The translations under genes were made by a program, and so were the position numbers. This document shows, piece by piece, positions 26,931-35,796 of a DNA stretch of 64,000 nucleotides (positions are counted from its first letter, which is position 1; each line of letters begins with the position of its first letter). Origin of the DNA: Sphingosinicella flava (GTDB taxonomy: Bacteria > Pseudomonadota > Alphaproteobacteria > Sphingomonadales > Sphingomonadaceae); the NCBI RefSeq assembly GCF_016025255.1, contig NZ_CP065592.1, positions 1,903,122 to 1,967,121 on the forward strand, read 5' to 3'. The notes under the pieces were generated by a model. That model made no database searches and was not told where the DNA came from. It was given only the letters and a program-made list of their open reading frames with translations.

Positions 26931-28303
26931 GCGCTGTCTCCCAAAGCGGCGCGGGCATCGGCGATGCGGGCGCGGACCCCCGACGGCGCGGTGCCACCGA
27001 AGCTGGTGCGGCTCCCGACCGAGGCCTCGACGCTCAGCACGTCGAACACGGATGCGTCGATGCGCGGATCGATCGCCTGCAGCAGGGCAAGGTCGAGCTC
27101 CCAGAGAAAGCAGCCTTTTTCCTCGGCGGCGCGAACCGCCTTGCCGGTAATCTCATGCGCTTCGCGGAACGGCACGTTCGCGGCGCGGACCAGCCAGTCG
27201 GCAAGGTCGGTCGCGGTCGAAAAGCCCGCCGCCGCCGCCGCGCGCATCCGATCGGGGCGGAAGGCCGCGGTTTCGACCATCCCGGTCATCGCCGCGATGG
27301 ACAGGGCGAGCAGGTCATGCGCTTCGAAGACCGGCGGCTTGTCGTCCTGCATGTCCTTCGAATAAGCGAGCGGAAGGCCCTTCATCGTCATCATGAGGCT
27401 GGTGAGGCAGCCCGTGATGCGGCCCGAATGGCCGCGCACCAGTTCGGCGGCGTCGGGATTGCGCTTTTGCGGCATGATCGACGAGCCGGTCGAATAAGCG
27501 TCGGGGAGGGCGACGAAGCCGAAGGGCTGGCTCGCCCAGATGATGAATTCTTCGGCAAGGCGGGAGAGATGGAGCGCGCACCCCGCCGCGGCCATCAGAT
27601 AATCGAGCGCGAAATCGCGGTCGGACACGGCGTCGAGGCTGTTCGCCATCGGCCGGTCGAAGCCGAGCGCCGCGGCGGTGGCTTGCCGGTCGAGCGGGAA
27701 GCTGGTTCCGGCGAGCGCGGCGGCGCCGAGCGGGCTTTCGTTCATCCGCGCCCGCGCGTCGGCAAAGCGGGAGCGGTCGCGCCGGATCATTTCGACATAG
27801 GCCATCAAATGATGGCCGAGCGTCACCGGCTGCGCCACCTGAAGATGGGTGAAGCCGGGCATGACGGTGTCGGCATGCTCCTCCGCGCGCGCGAGGAGGG
27901 CGCGCTGGAAGGCGAGGAGCCCGGCGTCCACCGCGTCGATGGCGTCGCGCACCCACAGGCGGAAATCGGTGGCGACCTGGTCGTTGCGGGAGCGGGCGGT
28001 GTGGAGGCGCCCGGCGGGGGGGCCGATCAGTTCCTTGAGGCGGCTTTCCACATGCATGTGGATATCCTCGAGCGCCAAGTCCTCGGCTACGCCGTTCGCT
28101 TCATATTCGGCGGCGATGCGGTCGAGGCCGTCGCGGATCGCATGCACATCGTCCATGCCGACGATCTTCTGCGCGCCGAGCATGGCGACATGGGCCTTGG
28201 AGGCAGCGATGTCCTGCCGCCACAAGCGCTTGTCGAAGGGGATGGAGGCATTTATCTCACGCATCACAGCGGAGGGCCCTTCGGCGAAGCGCCCGCCCCA
28301 CAT
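26927..28303 (-). CDS. argH: Argininosuccinate lyase
   Basis: ArgH releases fumarate from argininosuccinate to give arginine. The 458-residue product starts [20 protein letters not shown] and includes [14 protein letters not shown], the TPLGAAA-like [10 protein letters not shown] and the fumarase-superfamily signature [16 protein letters not shown]. The start at 28303 gives the usual N-terminus, which is only 16 bases from the divergent TlpA-like gene. The stop overlaps the lipoprotein gene. Confidence 0.97.
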   Translation of the reverse strand: MWGGRFAEGPSAVMREINASIPFDKRLWRQDIAASKAHVAMLGAQKIVGMDDVHAIRDGLDRIAAEYEANGVAEDLALEDIHMHVESRLKELIGPPAGRLHTARSRNDQVATDFRLWVRDAIDAVDAGLLAFQRALLARAEEHADTVMPGFTHLQVAQPVTLGHHLMAYVEMIRRDRSRFADARARMNESPLGAAALAGTSFPLDRQATAAALGFDRPMANSLDAVSDRDFALDYLMAAAGCALHLSRLAEEFIIWASQPFGFVALPDAYSTGSSIMPQKRNPDAAELVRGHSGRITGCLTSLMMTMKGLPLAYSKDMQDDKPPVFEAHDLLALSIAAMTGMVETAAFRPDRMRAAAAAGFSTATDLADWLVRAANVPFREAHEITGKAVRAAEEKGCFLWELDLALLQAIDPRIDASVFDVLSVEASVGSRTSFGGTAPSGVRARIADARAALGDSA

Positions 28304-28319
28304 TGCATTGGAGTTGCCC

Positions 28320-28871
28320 GTGCGGCTTTCGATTACTTTCCTCCTTGGCTTTGGCGCCCTTGCGCTCAGCGCGTGCGATACGGAAAAGGCGCCGGAGCCG
28401 CAAGGCAATGCGGCGGAAACGGCGCCATCTCAGGCGGCTGGGATCGATCGATCGCATAAGGGGAAGGCGGCGCCGGACGCGGCGTTCCAGGATCCGGACG
28501 GCGAGCCCGTGACTCTCGCCGCCTTCAAGGGCAAGCCGGTGCTGGTCAATCTATGGGCGACCTGGTGCGCGCCGTGCATCGCGGAGCTGCCGACGCTCGA
28601 CGTGCTGGCCGCGGCGGGTACGGTGCCGGTGGTGCTCGTCAGCCAGGACATGGGCGGGCGCGAAGCGGTCGACGCCTTTCTTGCCAAGCGGGCGCTCAAG
28701 GCTTTGGACTCGCATCTCGATCCCGACGCGGCGTTGATGACGGCGCTCGGCGCCTCGACCCTGCCGACCACCATTCTCTATGATGCCGAAGGCAAGGAAG
28801 TGTGGCGGATGGTCGGCGAGAAGGATTGGTCCGGCGCGGAAGCGGCAAGCCTGATCGCCGAGGCGCGCTAG
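28320..28871 (+). CDS. TlpA/ResA-like thioredoxin-fold lipoprotein
   Basis: A 183-residue protein started by GTG, with GGAG six bases upstream. The lipobox ALSACD (Cys19) anchors it to a membrane; the thioredoxin domain follows, with active site WATWCAPC near residues 82-89, [12 protein letters not shown] and the cis-Pro loop [10 protein letters not shown]. Such proteins reduce disulfides in the periplasm, for example in cytochrome c maturation. It diverges from argH with only 16 bases between the start codons, so the promoter of each must lie inside the other gene. Confidence 0.9.
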   Translation: MRLSITFLLGFGALALSACDTEKAPEPQGNAAETAPSQAAGIDRSHKGKAAPDAAFQDPDGEPVTLAAFKGKPVLVNLWATWCAPCIAELPTLDVLAAAGTVPVVLVSQDMGGREAVDAFLAKRALKALDSHLDPDAALMTALGASTLPTTILYDAEGKEVWRMVGEKDWSGAEAASLIAEAR

Positions 28872-28908
28872 GCCGTTTCGCGTCAGGGCTGCGCTCGATC
28901 AGGCGGGG

Positions 28909-29712
28909 CTAACGCCGCTCGATGCCGTAATCGATCCTGATCCGGACCCAGCTGCCCACCAGCGGCTTGCCGCCCAGGCGCGGAGGCAGCACCTTGAACT
29001 CCCAGGCTGCGGCCAGGACGGCGCGCGTGATCTGCGATCCTCGTGGATATTCGTCGAGCCCGACGCAATCCTCGACCCGATAATCCGGCGCGGTGCGGCA
29101 CGCGATCAGGCCCCAACCCGGCCCGTCGGCCGTCGACAAATAGCCGCGCAACTGGTCGGGACGAGGCCTACGATACCAGGCCGCCGCATAAAGCGGCTCG
29201 CCATTGGGCGCCGTCCCCACCCGTTCGCTGTCGCGGAGAAGGGGGGAGCCGCCTTTGTCCGGCGGGCCATAGACCTGACGGCGCGCCGGCGCCGGCTGGA
29301 TGGCATTCCGGGGAATATCGGGAGATGGCAACCGCTCGTTCGGTGTCAGAGGGATGATAGGCGGAGCGACCGGTGCGGGCTTTGCTTCGATGGGGGACGT
29401 TGGCTCGGCAGTCTGCACGGGCACAGGCTTATCTTCCGTCTGCTGCGGGACAGGCCGCTTATCCGCCTGTTGCACGCGTTCAGGACTGCTCGGCTCGGAG
29501 GCTTTCAGGGCTTCTGAGGCGCCGAGGTCGATGACCGTCATGCTCTCCTTTTCCCGGCCGGGCTGCTTGTCCGCGCCGAGCGAGAGCAAAAGGAGGAGCA
29601 GGAGCGCTTCGACCAGAAGGGCCAAGCCGATGGCGAGCGTGCGGCGTCCTGCTCCAAGGCGGAGCCGCTCGAGAAAGAGAGGGATGGGAACGAGGCTAGG
29701 CTGAAAACTCAA
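28909..29712 (-). CDS. TonB-like membrane-anchored, proline-rich protein
   Basis: A 267-residue protein with a short cytoplasmic start, one membrane helix (residues about 20-40, [22 protein letters not shown]), a long Pro/Glu/Lys linker (about 60-150) and a folded C-terminal domain. This is TonB architecture, but the C-terminal domain lacks obvious TonB sequence identity. The only start upstream of the helix is TTG at 29712, overlapping the dapD stop (TTGA). It may serve the large TonB-dependent receptor family, or may be an unrelated envelope protein. Confidence 0.65.
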   Translation of the reverse strand: MSFQPSLVPIPLFLERLRLGAGRRTLAIGLALLVEALLLLLLLSLGADKQPGREKESMTVIDLGASEALKASEPSSPERVQQADKRPVPQQTEDKPVPVQTAEPTSPIEAKPAPVAPPIIPLTPNERLPSPDIPRNAIQPAPARRQVYGPPDKGGSPLLRDSERVGTAPNGEPLYAAAWYRRPRPDQLRGYLSTADGPGWGLIACRTAPDYRVEDCVGLDEYPRGSQITRAVLAAAWEFKVLPPRLGGKPLVGSWVRIRIDYGIERR

Positions 29713-30536
29713 TCGCGCAGCAATTCGTTGATGCCGGTCTTGGCACGGGTCTGGGCGTCGACGCGCTTGACGATGACCGCGCAATAGAGAGACGGGCCGC
29801 CGTTCGGATCGGGGAGCGCGCCGGGCACCACCACGGCGTAAGGCGGCACCTCGCCCCGGAAGATTTCGCCGCTCGCGCGGTCGACGATCTTGGTGGAAGC
29901 GCCGAGATAGACGCCCATCGACAAGACCGCGCCTTCGCGGACGATGACCCCTTCGGCCACCTCCGCGCGGGCGCCGATGAAGCAGCCATCCTCGATCACC
30001 ACCGGATTGGCCTGGAGCGGTTCGAGGACGCCGCCGATCCCCGCGCCGCCGGAGAGGTGGACGTTCTTGCCGATCTGCGCGCAGCTGCCGACTGTCGCCC
30101 AAGTGTCGACCATCGTGCCTTCGCCGACATAGGCGCCGATATTGACGAAGCTCGGCATCAGGATCGCACCTTTGCCGATGAACGCGCCGCGGCGGACGGC
30201 GGCGCCCGGAACCGCACGGAAACCGGCGGCGCGGAAGGCGGCTTCGTCCCAACCGGAGAATTTGGACGGCACCTTGTCGAAGGCCGGAGCGCCCGCCGCG
30301 CCGCCATCGACCAGGGCGTTGTCGTTGAGACGGAAGGAGAGGAGAACGGCCTTTTTCAGCCATTGGTTGACCGTCCAGCCGCCCCCGCCGTCCGGCTCGG
30401 CGACGCGGGCCGTGCCGCTGTCGAGTAGGGCGAGCGCCTCGTTCACCGCGTCGCGCACCGCCCCGGTGGTGGTGAGCGAAATGCCCTCGCGCGCGTCCCA
30501 GGCCTGTTCGATCGTCCCTTGCAGCGCGCTCGTCAT
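29709..30536 (-). CDS. dapD: 2,3,4,5-tetrahydropyridine-2,6-dicarboxylate N-succinyltransferase
   Basis: DapD succinylates tetrahydrodipicolinate in lysine and meso-diaminopimelate synthesis. The 275-residue product has an N-terminal helical domain ([17 protein letters not shown]), then left-handed beta-helix hexapeptide repeats ([53 protein letters not shown]). The C-terminal [16 protein letters not shown]-like block is present. Its ATG overlaps the stop of the upstream phosphatase gene by four bases. Confidence 0.97.
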   Translation of the reverse strand: MTSALQGTIEQAWDAREGISLTTTGAVRDAVNEALALLDSGTARVAEPDGGGGWTVNQWLKKAVLLSFRLNDNALVDGGAAGAPAFDKVPSKFSGWDEAAFRAAGFRAVPGAAVRRGAFIGKGAILMPSFVNIGAYVGEGTMVDTWATVGSCAQIGKNVHLSGGAGIGGVLEPLQANPVVIEDGCFIGARAEVAEGVIVREGAVLSMGVYLGASTKIVDRASGEIFRGEVPPYAVVVPGALPDPNGGPSLYCAVIVKRVDAQTRAKTGINELLRD

Positions 30537-31207
30537 CGTCTCTTGTCCCCCAGGATTTCGGTTAGCCAGACGCCGATATCCGCGATCCGGTAATCGATAA
30601 AGGCCGGATCGGCATCGTGCCCGCCGCTTTCCGAGCCATTGTCGATCCACACCGTCGTCATGCCGAGCGCCTTGGCCGGTTTCAAATTGCGGGCCATGTC
30701 CTCGACGAACAAGGCGCGGGAAGGATCGATAGCGTGCGCTTCGCACAGCGCGGCATAGGAAGCGGGATGAGGCTTTGGCACATAGTCCATGGCATGGATG
30801 TCGTGCATCCCGTCCCAAAGATTGGCGAGGCCCAATCTTTCGAGAACGCGGGCGGCATAGTCGGCCGACGCATTGGTGAAGATATATTTGCGCCCCGGCA
30901 GCCGGTCGATCGCCCTGACCAGCGCCGGATCGGCGGAAATCCGGGCGAGGTCGATGTCGTGGACATAGTCGAGGAAGTCGTGCGGATCGACGCCGTGGGT
31001 CGCCATCAGTCCCGCGAGAGTCGTGCCGTGTTCGAGGAAATGCCGCTTCTGTACCCGCCGCGCCTCGGCCGAATCGCAGCTCAGGAGGCGTTCGATATAT
31101 TCGCCCATGCGAATATCGATCAGCGAGAACAGGTTGGCTGAGGCCGGATAGAGGCTGTTGTCGAGATCGAAAATCCAGGTGTCGATATGGGCAAGATCGG
31201 CGTGCAT
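30533..31207 (-). CDS. HAD-family pyrimidine 5'-nucleotidase-like phosphatase
   Basis: A 224-residue HAD enzyme. Motif I is [13 protein letters not shown] with the two catalytic Asp residues (about 14 and 16); motif II Ser/Thr lies in [11 protein letters not shown]; motif III Lys in [10 protein letters not shown]; motif IV acids in FVEDMARNL. This pattern, with the LDNSLYP loop and small helical cap, matches Sdt1-like pyrimidine 5'-nucleotidases. It heads the dapD-TonB-like operon. The physiological substrate is not certain. Confidence 0.88.
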   Translation of the reverse strand: MHADLAHIDTWIFDLDNSLYPASANLFSLIDIRMGEYIERLLSCDSAEARRVQKRHFLEHGTTLAGLMATHGVDPHDFLDYVHDIDLARISADPALVRAIDRLPGRKYIFTNASADYAARVLERLGLANLWDGMHDIHAMDYVPKPHPASYAALCEAHAIDPSRALFVEDMARNLKPAKALGMTTVWIDNGSESGGHDADPAFIDYRIADIGVWLTEILGDKRR

Positions 31208-31365
31208 CGCCCTTTCTTAAGAGAGGGCCCCGGAAGACGAAAGCGCGGAAACGGAAGGGGCGTTAAACCGGACCTTTACTTCTGACGAGGTAAGGCAGCT
31301 TCATCCTTCATGTTCAATTCATCGGCGATTGGCAAATAAGTCTTTCTTTTAGAGCGGGTTACAGC

Positions 31366-33654
31366 ATGAGCAATCGCGGCAGAAGATTGGCATACGCCCT
31401 TTCGGTGGCGGCTTTGTCGGCGGCGCTCGCCGCTTGCGGCGGCGGGAATAGCGGCAGCGCGCGCCCCGCGCCTCTTCCCGCGCCGCCCCTGGTCAATCCG
31501 CCGCCTCCGCCGCCTCCGCCGCCCCCACCCCCTCCGCCCCCTCCAGCGTCGGTCAATTACGACACGTCGGAATATCGCCGTTCGAACGGCGCGAGTTCCG
31601 CGGGCGCCCTTGCGGCTTATAATGCGGGTGGGCGCGGCCAGGGCGTGAAGGTCGCCGTCGTCGACAGCGGCATCAACCCGAACCTGCCCGAATTCGCCGG
31701 ACGCATCGACAGCGCGAGCCGCGACATGGTCGCCAGCCGCGGCGTCAGCGACACGGAAGGACATGGCACGGCGGTGTCCGGAGTCATCGCCTCCAATCGC
31801 AACGACAGCGGCATCATGGGCGTCGCCTTCGAATCGACGATCCTTTCGCTCAACACCTCCAACCCGAACGATTGTTCGGCGGACGATGGCTGCAAGCATT
31901 ACGATAACGACATCGCGCGGGCGATCGATGTTGCCCGCCAGAACGGCGCGCGAGTCATCAACATCTCGCTGGGCGGCGAGGGCGCGGGAAGCAGCGTGCT
32001 GTCTGCCGTCAGCCGCGCCACGGCGGCCGGGATCGTGGTGGTGATGTCGGCGGGCAATGAAAGCACGGCCAATCCAAGCGGCTTCGCTCTACAATCCGCC
32101 GCCTACGGCAACGGGCTGCTCATTATAGCAGGCGCGCACGATGCGACGGGACAGCTTTCCACTTTTTCAAACAAGGCGGGCACGGGCGCGCAGCATTATT
32201 TGACGGCACTCGGCAGCCGCGTCTTGGCTCCCGATGAAAATGGCGGTCTCTATTATTGGAACGGCACTTCCTTTTCGGCACCGGTCATCAGCGGTGCAGC
32301 CGCGCTCCTCGCCAGCGCCTTTCCGAACCTGACCGGCGCGCAGATCGTCCAGCTTTTGCTGAAGACGGCTGACGATGCCGGAGCCGCCGGGCAGGATGCG
32401 GTCTACGGCCGGGGCATTCTCAACATCGCGCGCGCTTTCCAGCCCCAGGGCACGACCACGGTGGCGGGCAGCGCCGTCCCCGTGTCGACGACATCAAACG
32501 GGCAGACGTCGGGCGCGATGGGCGACGCCAGCCAGGCCATGAAGGGCGTGATAATTCTCGACGGCTATTCGCGCGCTTATGCTGTGAACCTCGCGCGGAC
32601 CTTGTCTCGCATTCCGGCCGAGCGCCCGCTTTCAAGCGCCTTTTCAGGCAATACCCGGACGCGCGCGGTGTCGGCTGGTCCGGTTTCCGTATCTCTGACC
32701 GTCGAGCGGGATTTTACCGGCAAGGCGCAGGTCGGTCTCGCGCAAACGGGGCTCACTTATGCAGACAGCCGTGAGGCAAAGGCGGTGGCCGGTATGGCGA
32801 TCGCCCAGGTGACGCCAAGGACGGCGGCGGCCTTCGGCTTTTCGGAAAGCGGGCGTGCCTTGCAGCGGCGGCTGTCCGGCGCGGAGCAGAATGCCTTCCT
32901 TGTCGCCCACGATCCGATGACACGCACCGGCTTTTACGGCCAGGGCGCCAACAGTTTCGGCGTCCGGCAGAATGTCGCCGGTTTCGGTGTCACGGCGACG
33001 AACGAAGCCGGGCAGGTCTATCAATCCGGCCCCTCCTTCGGTCTTCCGGATTCGAAATACCGGATGACCGCCGTCACCGTGGACCGGCGGATCGGGCCGG
33101 CCAGCGTTTCCGCCGGCCTGTCTCAGCTGCAGGAAAGCGACACGGTGCTCGGCGGCCGGTTCGGCGCGGCCTTCGGCGCGAACGGGGCGAAGACGCATTT
33201 CCTCGACATCGGCACGGCCTATCCGGTCGGCGCGGGCTGGAACGCCGCCGTCAATTACCGGCGCGGCTGGACGCGGATGAATGTGTCCGGCGCGCTTGCC
33301 GACAGCGGCGCGCTGGTGAGCGACGCTTTCTCGTTCGATCTGGCGCGGCGGAGCAATTGGGCGCGCGGCGACAGCCTCGCCTTCCGGATCATGCAGCCGC
33401 TGCGGGTGCGCGTCGGCGGGTTCGGGATGAATGTGCCCGTTTCCTACGACTACAAGACCGGCGCGGTCGGCTACGAACGGCAGTTCTTCAATCTCGCGCC
33501 GACCGGACGGGAACTGGATTTCGAAGCGGCTTACGGCTTGCCGACCTTTGGCGGGCACCTCAGCGCCAATGCCTTCTACCGGATGCAGCCGGGGCACATC
33601 CAGGCGGCGAGCGCCGATGTCGGCGCGGCGATCCGCTTTACCCTGGGGATGTGA
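31366..33654 (+). CDS. S8 (subtilisin) family serine protease, surface lipoprotein/autotransporter-like
   Basis: A 762-residue protein. A lipobox LAAC (Cys24) ends the signal region; a run of 16 prolines (residues 45-60) forms a spacer. The subtilisin domain has the catalytic Asp100 (VAVVDSGIN), His133 (TEGHGTAVSG) and Ser302 (NGTSFSAP), with oxyanion Asn231 (SAGNES). Two Cys (170, 176) may form a disulfide. Residues from about 400 to the end look beta-rich, ending AAIRFTLGM, resembling autotransporter barrels of sphingomonad S8 proteases. The stop abuts the sufA stop with no gap. A 158-base gap precedes it; I see no clear promoter there. Confidence 0.9.
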   Translation: MSNRGRRLAYALSVAALSAALAACGGGNSGSARPAPLPAPPLVNPPPPPPPPPPPPPPPPASVNYDTSEYRRSNGASSAGALAAYNAGGRGQGVKVAVVDSGINPNLPEFAGRIDSASRDMVASRGVSDTEGHGTAVSGVIASNRNDSGIMGVAFESTILSLNTSNPNDCSADDGCKHYDNDIARAIDVARQNGARVINISLGGEGAGSSVLSAVSRATAAGIVVVMSAGNESTANPSGFALQSAAYGNGLLIIAGAHDATGQLSTFSNKAGTGAQHYLTALGSRVLAPDENGGLYYWNGTSFSAPVISGAAALLASAFPNLTGAQIVQLLLKTADDAGAAGQDAVYGRGILNIARAFQPQGTTTVAGSAVPVSTTSNGQTSGAMGDASQAMKGVIILDGYSRAYAVNLARTLSRIPAERPLSSAFSGNTRTRAVSAGPVSVSLTVERDFTGKAQVGLAQTGLTYADSREAKAVAGMAIAQVTPRTAAAFGFSESGRALQRRLSGAEQNAFLVAHDPMTRTGFYGQGANSFGVRQNVAGFGVTATNEAGQVYQSGPSFGLPDSKYRMTAVTVDRRIGPASVSAGLSQLQESDTVLGGRFGAAFGANGAKTHFLDIGTAYPVGAGWNAAVNYRRGWTRMNVSGALADSGALVSDAFSFDLARRSNWARGDSLAFRIMQPLRVRVGGFGMNVPVSYDYKTGAVGYERQFFNLAPTGRELDFEAAYGLPTFGGHLSANAFYRMQPGHIQAASADVGAAIRFTLGM

Positions 33655-34008
33655 TCAGACGGTAAAGCTCTCGCCGCAGCCGCAGCTGCCCTTGGCGTTG
33701 GGATTGTCGAAGACGAAGCCCGCGGCGAAATCGTCTTCCTTCCAGTCCATGCGGCTGCCGATCAGATAAAGGATCGAGGCGCCGTCCACGAACAGGGTGC
33801 CGCCCGGCGTGTCGATCCGCTCGTCGAAGGGATCGGCCGTGGTCACGTAGTCGACCGAATAAGCGAGGCCCGAGCAGCCGCGGCGCGGGGTGGAGAGCTT
33901 GACGCCGACGGCGCCTTCGGGCGCGCGGGCCATCAGGTCGGCGATGCGCTGCTCGGCGGCGGGCGTCAGCGTCAGGGCTGCGGGGCAAGTGCGGGTGACG
34001 GTGGTCAT
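33655..34008 (-). CDS. sufA: SufA-type iron-sulfur cluster assembly scaffold (A-type carrier)
   Basis: A-type carriers pass iron-sulfur clusters from SufBCD to target proteins. The 117-residue product contains the three conserved Cys: Cys45 (RRGCSGLAY) and Cys109/Cys111 (GSCGCGESF). LTPAAEQRIADLM and FVDGASILYLIGSRMDW are standard. It is the last gene of the suf operon, separated from sufT by a gap that contains a partial repeat. Symbols erpA and iscA are possible, but context favours sufA. Confidence 0.94.
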   Translation of the reverse strand: MTTVTRTCPAALTLTPAAEQRIADLMARAPEGAVGVKLSTPRRGCSGLAYSVDYVTTADPFDERIDTPGGTLFVDGASILYLIGSRMDWKEDDFAAGFVFDNPNAKGSCGCGESFTV

Positions 34009-34022
34009 GAGATCTCCGATAA

Positions 34023-34061
34023 GCCCTCCCCCTCGATGGGAGGGACTTTAAGGGGAAGGGG
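34023..34061. repeat. Partial family B palindrome between sufT and sufA
   Basis: CCCTCCCCCTCGATGGGAGGG followed by AAGGGGAAGGGG resembles half of the family B elements at 35814 and 37198. It lies in the 73-base space between the sufT stop and the sufA start. Probably a truncated copy. Confidence 0.6.
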
Positions 34062-34081
34062 CGCCAGAGTGCCTTGCACCA

Positions 34082-34549
34082 TTACAGCATCCCCAATTCG
34101 AGTTTCGCTTCATCCGACATCTTCTGCGGATCCCAGGGCGGATCCCAGACGAGCTCGACTTCGGCATGGCCGATGCCGGGGACGGAGCCGACGCGGAGTT
34201 CCACTTCGCCGGGCATGGATTCCGCGACCGGGCAGTGCGGCGTCGTCAGCGTCATCAGCACCTTGGCGTGATTGTCCGCGCCGATCTGGACGTCATAAAT
34301 GAGGCCGAGATCGTAGATGTTCACCGGGATTTCCGGATCGTAGATTTCCTTCAGCGCGTCGATCACCGCTTCATAGAGATCCCCGCCGGGGTCGGTCGGC
34401 AGCTCCTCCTGCGGCTTCTGCGCGAGGAAGCCGGCGAGATAATCGCGCTTGCGCTCGAAGCCTTCGCGCGGCGCATCGTCGACGCGCGCCTTGGGCGGCT
34501 TCGCGGCTTCCGTCACCTCTTCGACTTCAATCTTCCGTTCCTGGTTCAT
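34082..34549 (-). CDS. sufT: SUF system iron-sulfur assembly protein SufT (MIP18/DUF59 family)
   Basis: A 155-residue protein whose C-terminal 100 residues form the MIP18 fold: IDALKEIYDPEIPVNIYDLGLIYDV, TTPHCPVAESMPGEV with the conserved Cys, and VELVWDPPWDPQKM. SufT helps mature iron-sulfur proteins under high demand. The first 50 residues are charged and probably disordered. Its ATG overlaps the sufS stop (ATGA). Confidence 0.94.
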   Translation of the reverse strand: MNQERKIEVEEVTEAAKPPKARVDDAPREGFERKRDYLAGFLAQKPQEELPTDPGGDLYEAVIDALKEIYDPEIPVNIYDLGLIYDVQIGADNHAKVLMTLTTPHCPVAESMPGEVELRVGSVPGIGHAEVELVWDPPWDPQKMSDEAKLELGML

Positions 34550-35796
34550 CCGAAAATTCTCGCTACGCGTTCGATGCCCTGCACCAGCGCCTCGACATCT
34601 TGCGGGCCGTTATAGACGCCGAAGCTGGCGCGGGCGGTGGCGGGCACACCGAGTTGATCCATCAAAGGCTGGGCGCAATGATGCCCGGCGCGGATCGCCA
34701 CCTGGGCCTCGTCCAATATGGTGCCGATATCGTGGGGATGAACCCCCTCCATCACGAAGCTGACGATGCCGGCACTGTCCTCCGGCCCGAGCAGACGGAC
34801 GCTGTTGATGCGGGACAGCGCCTCGCGGGCCTGGGCGACGAGGGCCGCTTCATGAGCGTGAATGGCTTCAAGGCCGATGCCGTCGACATAGTCGATCGCG
34901 GCTTCCAGCCCCAGCGCGCCCACGATGTGCGGCGTGCCTGCCTCAAACCGCATTGGCGGCGGGGCATAAGTCGTCTTTTCGAAGGTCACGCGGTCGATCA
35001 TCGCGCCACCGCCTAGCATCGGGGGCATCGCCTCAAGCAGTTCGCTGCGCGCCCAGAGGACACCGATGCCGGTCGGGCCATAAAGCTTGTGACCGGAAAA
35101 GACGTAGAAGTCGCAGTCGAGGTTCTGAACATCGACCGGCAGGCGCGGCACGGCCTGGCAACCGTCGAGGAGCAATTTGGCGCCGACCTTGTGCGCGATC
35201 CGCGCCGCGCGCCTGGCGTCGAGGATCGAGCCGAGGACGTTCGAGACATGGGCGAAAGCGATGATCTTGTGCCGCTCCGTCAACATGGCCTCGGCGGCGT
35301 CGAGATCGATGCGGCCGTCCGCAGTGAGCGGCGCGACGTCGATCTCGGCGCCGGTTTTCTCGGCGATCATCTGCCAGGGGACGATGTTGGAATGATGCTC
35401 CAGCACGGAAAGGAGGATGCGGTCGCCGGGCTTCAGCGTGATGCCGCCCCAGCTTTGCGCGACGAGGTTGATGCCCTCCGTCGCACCGCGCACGAAGACG
35501 ATTTCGGAGGGGCTCTTCGCGTTGATGAAGCGGGCGACCCGTTCGCGGGCTTTTTCATAGGCGACCGTCATGTCGGCCGAGCGCGTGTAGACGCCGCGAT
35601 GCACGGAGGCATAGGTCTGCGCATAGGCGCGGTCGATCGCTTCGATCACCGGCTTCGGCTTCTGCGCGCTGACGGCGGTGTCGAGATAGTGCCAGCCTTC
35701 CGGAATCGCCGGGAAGTCGGTGACCACGTCGAGGGGACATTCCGCTACAGAAAGACGTTCGTCCGGAGCGAAGTCGAGGGGCGTTGGCACGTTCAT
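34546..35796 (-). CDS. sufS: Cysteine desulfurase SufS
   Basis: SufS is a pyridoxal-phosphate enzyme that takes sulfur from cysteine for cluster assembly. The 416-residue product has the PLP Lys237 (FSGHKLYGPTG), the persulfide Cys374 (AGHHCAQPLM), and VRGATEGINLVAQSW and LEHHSNIVPWQ. The N-terminal loop reads YLDTAVSAQKP where relatives usually have YLDNAA; the change is conservative. No separate sufE is seen in the operon. Its start shares one base with the sufD stop. Confidence 0.96.
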   Translation of the reverse strand: MNVPTPLDFAPDERLSVAECPLDVVTDFPAIPEGWHYLDTAVSAQKPKPVIEAIDRAYAQTYASVHRGVYTRSADMTVAYEKARERVARFINAKSPSEIVFVRGATEGINLVAQSWGGITLKPGDRILLSVLEHHSNIVPWQMIAEKTGAEIDVAPLTADGRIDLDAAEAMLTERHKIIAFAHVSNVLGSILDARRAARIAHKVGAKLLLDGCQAVPRLPVDVQNLDCDFYVFSGHKLYGPTGIGVLWARSELLEAMPPMLGGGAMIDRVTFEKTTYAPPPMRFEAGTPHIVGALGLEAAIDYVDGIGLEAIHAHEAALVAQAREALSRINSVRLLGPEDSAGIVSFVMEGVHPHDIGTILDEAQVAIRAGHHCAQPLMDQLGVPATARASFGVYNGPQDVEALVQGIERVARIFG

